A stretch of 6,458 nt of DNA from Bacteroidota bacterium (lineage in GTDB: Bacteria; Bacteroidota; Ignavibacteria; Kapaibacteriales; UBA2268). The DNA lies in NCBI GenBank assembly GCA_027371665.1, contig DAHXMP010000084.1, positions 1-6,458 of the forward strand, read 5' to 3'. The position numbers and the translations under genes are program-made. Below the pieces are notes generated by a model. The model was not told where the DNA came from. It made no database searches and saw only the letters and a list, made by a program, of their open reading frames with translations. Every line of letters begins with the position of its first letter. The stretch's first letter is position 1. Below, in pieces: positions 1 through 5,712 of the stretch.

Positions 1-1
1 T

Positions 2-2356
2 TGCGGAGGAGGCGGAATGTTCTGCCCGGCAGTATCACCGCTTAATCCTAATTTAATGTTCGTGTCTTGCGACATGGGCGGGGTGTACAGGAGCACAGAC
101 GGAGGGAAAAGCTGGACTATGCTTAATTTCAGGCAGATTAACGGTTCAATAAATCTTGCACCGGTTTTTCATCCTGATAATCCAGCTATTATCTGGGATG
201 ACGGTAATCCGGGTAAACTGATGATTTCCAATGATACTGGAAAGACATGGGGAACCGTCTGGCAAATACCGGGAATCCCGAAAGCAATGTTGTGCCTACG
301 GAATGACCCGTTGTGCATTTTAATAGGAGGAGATTTCGGCATTTATAAATCAACTGACGGTTTAAATTTTTCTAAGGTATTTTCTGATAATATTATTGCA
401 TTTGCTGAGAACGGAAACGAAGTGTGGGCAGCGGGCAAAAGTGAACCGGTTTTGCTTTCAACAGACAGAGGAACAACTTTCAATAAAGTAGAAGTTTCAG
501 ATTTAGATACAACGCTGGATATAATTGATATTAGTTTATCGGATAATACTGTATTTGTATTGCAGGCAAATGGACTCCTCCGTTCTAAAGATAAGGGAGC
601 AAGCTGGAAAAAAATACTTCAATCATCGGATTTTGACCGGGGCCCCTTCACATTTGTCAGGGCTGAAGGCAATTATGTATGGGTTACGACTACAGATGGG
701 GGCAAATACCAGTCCACAGCCCTATTATCAACTGATGGCGGCGATACTTTCAACCCTGTCTTTTTCTGCAATAATAGCTGGGGAGATGTGCCGAACCTAA
801 CAGGAGAATGGCTCTCGCTGGATTTCAATTGTGGATGGGGCGGGCCTGCTATCGGTTTTTGCATAAGCAGGACTAATCCGGGAATCGCCATGTGGACCGA
901 TTACGGCAGGACACTTGCAACATTCGATACAGGCAGGACTTGGCAGCCTCTCTATACCGAATTTGCAGACAGCGGCTCACGAAGAGCTGGAGCAAGATGG
1001 CATTCTTCGGGTCTTGACGTAACCTCTTCATGGGATATATTTATCCCTCGGGATAATAATAAATTTATCCAGGCGGCTTATACCGACATCGGCGGAACTG
1101 TCAGCACAGACGGAGGCGAAACATGGCGCTCGGCTTATGGACACGGTGTTCCGGGAACCTGGTTCAATACGACTTATAATTTTGAATTCGATAAAGACAG
1201 AAATTTGCTTTTCGGCTCATTTTCAGGCAAGCACGATATTCCCGGCGGATGGATGAGCAATTACTGGAGTTCAACCGGAGACGGCGGTGTCTGCACTTCA
1301 ACGGATAATGGACTTAACTGGACTCCGGTTCAAAGCGGGGGATTGCCTGATAAACCCGTTACATGTACTGTAATTGATTATACGAGCCCTGCATCGGACA
1401 GAAGGATTTTTGCATCTGTCTGGTCCGACGGAGTCTGGCGTTCGAATGACGGCGGATTAAATTGGGAACGGTGTTCAAACGGGCTCGACTGCGGCGACGG
1501 AACAAGCACAAATGACGGCAGCAATACTCATATCATTCAGGTGGAGGTTCATCCTTCCGGTGTAGTTTTTGCCCTGAAAACGAAGTATATTAGAAACGGT
1601 TCTAAAATCAAAAATGACGGGGGATTGTGGCGTTCCACAAATCATGGCGATACATGGGAGTGCATCTCGTCAAACGTTGCTGGATGCGACCCTAATCCTT
1701 CTATTGACCTGAACGGCGAACATTCGTGGGCAGACCCGGTTTCCTTCACTCTCGACTCTTCCGATGCCAATCATATATGGGTCGGTGCCCAGAATTGCAA
1801 CAATGGCAAGGTTCAGGGGGGACTCTACGAAACGACGGACGGCGGAACTAACTGGACAAGAATTTTGCAGACCTATTGTGCTTTCAGGCTCACCAATTCA
1901 CGCTACTACAAAAACAAAATGTATCTTGCATCTGATGGCGGAATTATAATTTCAACGGATTCCGGCAATACATGGGTTAATGACACTACTTTCCCTTTCG
2001 CAAATGTTACAAGAATAACCGAAGACCCGCTCGACAGCAATTTATTATGGGTAAATACTTTTGGCGGAGGTGTTTGGAAGGGTACTATCAAAAGAGAAGT
2101 TGAATCCGTCGAATCTAATAAAGAGACTGAACAGGAGTTGAAAATTTATCCAAATCCTGCTTCGGATATCGTTACGATAGAATCTCCATTAAACTCAATC
2201 ATTGAAATATATGATATGAGCGGAAGGCTTGTCAGGAAATTGGAATCATCGCACAATGTCCGGCAATCGGTTGGAGACATTGACAGCGGAATATATTTTG
2301 TTCGTGCAATTACAGGTGCCGGGGTTTTATCCGGGCATTTCATATATTTAAAATAA
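2..2356 (+). CDS. Secreted multi-Asp-box beta-propeller protein (GH74/sialidase-like), T9SS cargo, 5'-partial
   Basis: The frame is open from the window edge (Cys-Gly-Gly-Gly-Gly precedes the first Met at 17), so the true start and signal peptide lie upstream and that Met is internal. Counting from it, 779 residues are visible. At least twelve Asp-box motifs (S-x-D-x-G-x-T/S-W/F) are seen near residues 26, 71, 112, 148, 190, 238, 363, 428, 476, 540, 607 and 646, which predicts one or two multi-bladed beta-propellers. The opening GGGG, and 'DMGG' (19-22) and 'TDIGG' (356-360) placed before Asp boxes, recall GH74 xyloglucanases, but I cannot confirm catalytic residues, so a hydrolase role is inference. 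A charged linker (about 691-707) leads to a type A T9SS sorting domain (about 708-779: 'IYPNPASD', 'DMSGRLVRKL', 'GIYFVRA'), so the product should cross the outer membrane and be surface-attached or released. It has 15 cysteines, many for such a protein. Alternatives are a VPS10/sortilin-like or non-catalytic adhesive propeller. Confidence 0.88.
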   Translation, partial: CGGGGMFCPAVSPLNPNLMFVSCDMGGVYRSTDGGKSWTMLNFRQINGSINLAPVFHPDNPAIIWDDGNPGKLMISNDTGKTWGTVWQIPGIPKAMLCLRNDPLCILIGGDFGIYKSTDGLNFSKVFSDNIIAFAENGNEVWAAGKSEPVLLSTDRGTTFNKVEVSDLDTTLDIIDISLSDNTVFVLQANGLLRSKDKGASWKKILQSSDFDRGPFTFVRAEGNYVWVTTTDGGKYQSTALLSTDGGDTFNPVFFCNNSWGDVPNLTGEWLSLDFNCGWGGPAIGFCISRTNPGIAMWTDYGRTLATFDTGRTWQPLYTEFADSGSRRAGARWHSSGLDVTSSWDIFIPRDNNKFIQAAYTDIGGTVSTDGGETWRSAYGHGVPGTWFNTTYNFEFDKDRNLLFGSFSGKHDIPGGWMSNYWSSTGDGGVCTSTDNGLNWTPVQSGGLPDKPVTCTVIDYTSPASDRRIFASVWSDGVWRSNDGGLNWERCSNGLDCGDGTSTNDGSNTHIIQVEVHPSGVVFALKTKYIRNGSKIKNDGGLWRSTNHGDTWECISSNVAGCDPNPSIDLNGEHSWADPVSFTLDSSDANHIWVGAQNCNNGKVQGGLYETTDGGTNWTRILQTYCAFRLTNSRYYKNKMYLASDGGIIISTDSGNTWVNDTTFPFANVTRITEDPLDSNLLWVNTFGGGVWKGTIKREVESVESNKETEQELKIYPNPASDIVTIESPLNSIIEIYDMSGRLVRKLESSHNVRQSVGDIDSGIYFVRAITGAGVLSGHFIYLK

Positions 2357-2410
2357 ACCCAAATTATTCATTAGCAACAGATAGATTTCTCAAATGCCTT
2401 ATTGGGCTTG

Positions 2411-2480
2411 TCATTCTGAGTAGTGGAACGACGAAGAATCTTTTACTGAAGGGTTGATGCTTCGACTTCGCTCAGCATGA
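2411..2480. repeat. Interspersed imperfect inverted repeat (TCATTCTGAG...CTCAGCATGA type)
   Basis: The left arm (2411-2440) begins TCATTCTGAG and ends GAAGAATC. The right arm (2456-2480) begins GATGCTTC and ends CTCAGCATGA. The arms are inverted copies with a few mismatches and an insertion in the left arm, around a loop of about 15 bases. The right arm, read on the minus strand, matches the short repeat TCATnCTGAGCGAAGTCGAA that I know as frequent between genes in Bacteroidota and related genomes. As RNA it would fold into a long stem followed by a short T run (2483-2487), so it may also end transcription of the propeller gene, which stops 54 bases earlier. Family identity is from memory. 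Confidence 0.7.
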
Positions 2481-2701
2481 AGTTTTTGGAATTTTTCCCT
2501 TTTCTAATAACTAATATGGGAAAAACAAAAAATTGTTCTTAAGTTGAATTTTTGAATTTTAGTATATAATCAATCTGAAATTCAAAACTATGTTTTTGTC
2601 TTTCCAGTTTCATCTGAATGTCAGCAGAATCGAAAAATTTTTTTCCTGACTAATTAATTGGTTTATTATAAAATTAGGGGAAATTAATTTTTTAATTATT
2701 A

Positions 2702-2725
2702 GTTGCACCTAAAATATTTTGCAAC
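2702..2725. repeat. Small inverted repeat upstream of the DUF5666 gene
   Basis: GTTGCA (2702-2707) is repeated inverted as TGCAAC (2720-2725), enclosing a stretch that is itself nearly all the palindrome AAAATATTTT (2711-2720). It lies about 150 bases before the start codon at 2872. It could be an operator-like site or a weak hairpin. In such AT-rich DNA a six-base arm may be chance, so the function is unknown. Confidence 0.25.
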
Positions 2726-2858
2726 CTTTTCAGACTCCATGTGTTATTGTCTTAGATTTTATTTTGGTTTTTAACTGGATAATTAATTTTAAGGTAATGT
2801 TGAAAGAAAGCTGTAAATGAGCAATTTTGTTTTACAAATTTTAAGATTTTAGGATAAT

Positions 2859-2865
2859 AAGGGAG
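2859..2865 (+). promoter_or_regulatory. Shine-Dalgarno site of the DUF5666 protein gene
   Basis: AAGGGAG lies six bases before the ATG at 2872, a good match to the 16S rRNA tail at a normal distance. It supports ATG 2872 over the overlapping upstream ATG at 2867, which is too close to the site and out of frame. Such a strong site stands out in a group where many genes lack one; the helicase gene at 5713 has none. Confidence 0.7.
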
Positions 2866-2871
2866 TATGTT

Positions 2872-4899
2872 ATGAAAAATAAAAATATAAATTACATAAT
2901 GTCAATACTTACAGTATTGTTATTGCTGCCATTAATAAATTTTAATCTTTATAGTGACGGCGGAGAAGGAGAAGGGCACGGCCACGGGCATGGACACGGC
3001 AACGGCGAGGGTGACAGTACCGTCCAGGTCATCGGTTTAATATCGGCGATAACTTCGAATTCGATTACCGTTGACAGCACTTCCTTCACGGTTGACAGCA
3101 ACACGAAGGTCGAAGCGGAAGACAGGCATTTTACCTTTGATTCCCTAAAATCAGGCGATTCCGTTGAAGTTAAGGGAGAATATAAGGACAGTGTTCTTTT
3201 TGCTTCTGAAATAAAATTATTGAATAAAGAAACCGAACATGGGCATGAACATTCGGGCTTTTCTCTTTCAGGCATTATCTCTGCATTGACCGATTCGAGC
3301 CTTACCGTTGACGGGAAAAATATCTTTTTAACCGATTCGACAATTTATAAATTTGAAGAAAGAGATTCAGCCTCTAAATCCGACCTTAAAACCGGCGAGA
3401 AAGTCGAAGTTGAAGGATATAAAATTGATAGCAGTTATTATGCAATGTTTATTATTATTGCAGACAGTTCCCATAATTCTCATCATGATATGCGTGAGTT
3501 TGAAATAACAGGCAAAATTCTTTCGATTGATTCGAATTCATTCACTGTTGACACCCTCACAATCGGAGTGGATTCAAACACTCAAATCGAAAAAGAGCAT
3601 GTTGGAAAGATTAATTTCAGCGACCTGAAAGCAGGTGATTCGGTCGAAGTTGGGGGTATTGTTGACAGCAACACATACATTGCCCGTCAAATACATGTCA
3701 TTACAAATGAACAGGTGCATATCGAGGTTAAAGGCATTATAACCAATGTCAGCGACAGTACTATTGTAGTTAATGACACCACTTTTGAAATTAACAATGA
3801 TACAAAAATTACCCAGGAAGGCAAAGGCAGGGTTGACAAATCGGCTCTTAAAGACAGTGAGTTTGTTAATATCAATGCAACGCTTGAGGACAGTATCTAT
3901 ATAGCCAATAGCATCGAAATAAAGGAATCCGAACATGATTCTGTTTCATATTTTGAATTAGAGGGTTTAATCACTTCTATCAGCAGTAACACGATTACAG
4001 TGAACGGCGATTCATTCGAAGTTGATTCAAACACAGTCATTAAAAAAGGTGATTCCGTGATTACTCCCGGCGATTTAACCGTCGGCATGAAAATCGAAGT
4101 CCAGGGAAAAATTATCAACGGCGATAAGATAGCAAGTAAAATCGAAGTCATTGTCGAAAAGCCGGAAAACGAGGATATTAAAGGAGAAATAACCGCTATT
4201 GCCGACAGCACCATTACGGTTGACAATACATTAATCGTCGTAACTTCGGACACAAAGATATATGATAAAAATGACAGTGCCATTCAATTTTCAGCCCTCG
4301 ACACGGGTAATTTTGTCAAAGTCAGGCTCAGTATAGTGAATGACACGAACTATGCCCTGCAAATTAACCTTGTGCAGAAGCATAATAATCATCATGACAG
4401 CGACGAAGTGTCTGATGTTGAAATGGTAGAAACCGGCCATTTATCCGCAAACAATAATGATTATATCGTTGACGCAAATACTCAGGTTTACGATAATTCG
4501 GGGAGACAAATAGCATATAGCGACCTGAAACAAGGCATGCAGGTTTACATTTACGAGGATATTAAGAACGGGCAATTGTATGCAAGCAGGATTGATATTC
4601 TGCAAGCTATCACTTTGGGTGTAAACTCAGGCAATACACCATTCGACATAGTAACTGAGCCGAATCCTTTCAGCGATGCTTCAACTCTTAGGCTTACCCT
4701 GCCTGATAACGGTGCGTTAAATGTGGCACTCTACAATGAATTGGGCGATAAAGTGCTGGATATTTACAATGGCTATGCCAACGGTGGTGAAAACGATTTC
4801 GTTATCAACCAAAACTCGAGCCTGGGAGCAGGTATTTATTATGTCAGGCTTATCTACAACGGCAGTTCTTACGTAATGCCTGTTGTAAAAATCAAATAA
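2872..4899 (+). CDS. Secreted protein of seven tandem DUF5666-like domains with His-rich linkers and T9SS tail
   Basis: This 675-residue protein is complete. Residues 1-28 form a signal peptide (basic start, hydrophobic 9-24, likely cut near 'LYS'). A Gly/Glu/His-rich tract with alternating His-Gly follows (31-48). Seven repeats of 60-70 residues come next (about 52-116, 130-197, 210-276, 284-351, 361-428, 435-501, 517-577). Each reads roughly 'GxIxxIxxxTITVDxxxFxVDSNTxI...DLKxGDxVEVxG...xxASxIxI', the DUF5666 pattern of small beta-barrels known from extracytoplasmic bacterial proteins. Short His-rich linkers sit at 122-128, 199-209 and 504-512. A T9SS type A sorting domain ends the protein (about 592-675: 'EPNPFSDAS', 'LYNELGDKVLDIY', 'GIYYVRLIYNG'). 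It is therefore probably exported to the cell surface or medium. The role of DUF5666 is unknown; metal binding by the histidine clusters is inference. The gene stands alone, with a 515-base spacer before it and a terminator after it. Confidence 0.9.
   Translation: MKNKNINYIMSILTVLLLLPLINFNLYSDGGEGEGHGHGHGHGNGEGDSTVQVIGLISAITSNSITVDSTSFTVDSNTKVEAEDRHFTFDSLKSGDSVEVKGEYKDSVLFASEIKLLNKETEHGHEHSGFSLSGIISALTDSSLTVDGKNIFLTDSTIYKFEERDSASKSDLKTGEKVEVEGYKIDSSYYAMFIIIADSSHNSHHDMREFEITGKILSIDSNSFTVDTLTIGVDSNTQIEKEHVGKINFSDLKAGDSVEVGGIVDSNTYIARQIHVITNEQVHIEVKGIITNVSDSTIVVNDTTFEINNDTKITQEGKGRVDKSALKDSEFVNINATLEDSIYIANSIEIKESEHDSVSYFELEGLITSISSNTITVNGDSFEVDSNTVIKKGDSVITPGDLTVGMKIEVQGKIINGDKIASKIEVIVEKPENEDIKGEITAIADSTITVDNTLIVVTSDTKIYDKNDSAIQFSALDTGNFVKVRLSIVNDTNYALQINLVQKHNNHHDSDEVSDVEMVETGHLSANNNDYIVDANTQVYDNSGRQIAYSDLKQGMQVYIYEDIKNGQLYASRIDILQAITLGVNSGNTPFDIVTEPNPFSDASTLRLTLPDNGALNVALYNELGDKVLDIYNGYANGGENDFVINQNSSLGAGIYYVRLIYNGSSYVMPVVKIK
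3025..4602 (+). repeat. Seven-fold tandem protein-domain repeat inside the DUF5666 gene
   Basis: Approximate repeat units are 3025-3219, 3259-3462, 3499-3699, 3721-3924, 3952-4155, 4174-4374 and 4420-4602, spaced 210-250 bases apart. They are clear at protein level (the 'VDSNT' turn appears in units 1, 3 and 5, and as 'VDANT' in unit 7). At DNA level they are diverged, with only short shared words such as GTTGACAGCA. This points to old duplication under protein constraint, not recent slippage. The seventh unit is shorter, lacking most of the 'SSNTITV' strand. Confidence 0.8.
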
Positions 4900-4922
4900 A
4901 ACTTTCATCAATTAACATTGAT

Positions 4923-4971
4923 TGAAGTGAAGAATCCGGAGAATATACAGGATTCTTCACTTCATTTTTTT
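4923..4971 (+). terminator. Intrinsic terminator after the DUF5666 gene
   Basis: A perfect 15-base stem (4923-4937 paired with 4950-4964; core GAAGTGAAGAATCC) encloses a 12-base loop and is followed directly by seven T residues (4965-4971). It begins 24 bases after the stop codon. The T run lies only on the plus-strand side, so it ends rightward transcription; it is not clearly bidirectional for the convergent endonuclease gene. Confidence 0.9.
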
Positions 4972-5074
4972 ACTGATTTATTACCATCTGCCTTTTAATG
5001 GCATTGACTACACATAAATAATTTTAATAAAATACCTCAATTAATCGTCAATAATCATCATTTTTGATATTAAA

Positions 5075-5485
5075 TCAGATAATGGGATATATGGTTTCCT
5101 TCCAATTAATTTGAACAAAAAGCATGTCGCAGCCTGGTTTATAATGCTCTCTGAAATTTACCGCACTTTCAGCATCCACGGTCCAAATTAACTTAACACC
5201 TGAAAAGCTTTGACCAGTAATGGTTTTAATTGAGATAGGATTGTTAAAAACTTTAACATCAACTTCAGGTTCAGTGATTGGAATTTCAGTCTCAACATTT
5301 TTTTCACCAAATTTATAAATCATAAGAGCAACCAAAATTCTTTCTCTGAGACTTCCAACTTCCATACCAATTTTACCTGCCCTGGAGCTTTCAAGCTCTG
5401 CCATTTGGAATAGTTTTGGTAGTTTATTCTGAATTTTTGTTACGGTGTCTTTATCTGTTAAGAGTTTTTTAATTCTTTTGTCCAA
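5075..5485 (-). CDS. ThaI-family type II restriction endonuclease, C-terminally truncated, possibly a pseudogene
   Basis: The 136-residue product strongly resembles the N-terminal two thirds of ThaI-family endonucleases (the prototype ThaI cuts CGCG). Conserved blocks include 'ELESSRAGKIGMEVGSLRER' (30-49), 'TEIPITEPEVDVKV' (66-79), 'PISIKTITG' (83-91), 'GVKLIWTVD' (96-104) and 'CDMLFVQINW' (119-128). Asp76 with Ser85-x-Lys87 is a plausible PD-(D/E)xK-type metal site, by inference. Family members, as I recall them, run to about 200 residues; here the frame stops soon after 'QINW'. A one-base shift near 5100 instead reads 'GRKPYIPLSDLI...' to a stop at 5041, suggesting a frameshift within an already shortened gene. 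The start is TTG, with TGA two codons upstream in frame and AAGG (5493-5496) seven bases before it. No methyltransferase or specificity gene is adjacent. Family assignment is from memory of the motifs; activity is doubtful. Confidence 0.75.
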   Translation of the reverse strand: MDKRIKKLLTDKDTVTKIQNKLPKLFQMAELESSRAGKIGMEVGSLRERILVALMIYKFGEKNVETEIPITEPEVDVKVFNNPISIKTITGQSFSGVKLIWTVDAESAVNFREHYKPGCDMLFVQINWKETIYPII

Positions 5486-5577
5486 TTCTCAGCCTTGATT
5501 TTATTTCGATAAAAAGATAATAAATTAAATTAATGAAAAACAGTAATACAGACAAATGATTTTTTGTACAAACATTA

Positions 5578-5603
5578 GATTCTGAAACAAGTTCAGAATG
5601 ATT
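5578..5603. repeat. Interspersed short inverted repeat (GATTCTGAAACAAGTTCAGAATGA type)
   Basis: ATTCTGAA (5579-5586) and TTCAGAAT (5592-5599) are perfect inverted 8-base arms around ACAAG. Read on the minus strand it is TCATTCTGAACTTGTTTCAG, which matches a short repeat I know to be very common between genes in Bacteroidota genomes (usual form TCATCCTGAACTTGTTTCAG). It lies in the divergent spacer between the endonuclease remnant and the helicase, about 110 bases before the helicase start. Too short to be a strong terminator, it is best read as a single copy of a dispersed family. Confidence 0.7.
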
Positions 5604-5658
5604 ATATAGAAGTCCCTACTTCCATGTTATTGTCTTTTGTAAAATTATCAAATAATTA

Positions 5659-5672
5659 AGTGAACTTTCACT
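5659..5672. promoter_or_regulatory. Palindrome upstream of the helicase gene, possible operator
   Basis: AGTGAA (5659-5664) and TTCACT (5667-5672) form a 14-base dyad with a two-base centre, 40 bases before the helicase ATG. The position suits an operator or promoter-proximal site. No regulator is encoded nearby and the match is short, so a regulatory role is only a suggestion. Confidence 0.25.
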
Positions 5673-5712
5673 CTTCTCGAAACATTTATTTAACTTTGTC
5701 AATTCTGAATAA

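Larger units (their letters stand above)
2357..2871. other. Long AT-rich non-coding spacer
   Basis: These 515 bases separate the two T9SS cargo genes. No frame gives a convincing gene and no tRNA or other RNA gene is recognisable. The 5' half holds the interspersed inverted repeat at 2411-2480, followed by a small inverted repeat (TTTTTCCC at 2492-2499 and GGGAAAAA at 2518-2525) that might help end transcription of the upstream gene. A promoter-like pair, TTGAAT (2544-2549) and TATAAT (2565-2570), has a short 15-base spacer and is only weakly supported. The 3' half should contain the promoter of the downstream gene, but I found no clear Bacteroidota-type TAnnTTTG element. Confidence 0.6.

Noticed and set aside
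525..2343. Short open frames on both strands inside the propeller gene
   Set aside because: All overlap a long frame with regular Asp boxes and a T9SS tail; none has a start signal or family resemblance.
2544..2570. TTGAAT / TATAAT promoter-like pair
   Set aside because: The spacer is only 15 bases, the site is about 300 bases before the next gene, and such matches are common in AT-rich DNA.
2949..4283. Minus-strand open frames of 62 to 128 codons inside the DUF5666 gene
   Set aside because: They lie opposite a well-supported coding frame with clear repeats, contain no recognisable motifs, and arise from its repeated Asp/Ser/Thr codons.
3025..4602. Regularly spaced repeats considered as a CRISPR array or DNA satellite
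   Set aside because: The periodicity is at protein level (about 70-80 residues); DNA copies are diverged and the whole stretch is one open reading frame.
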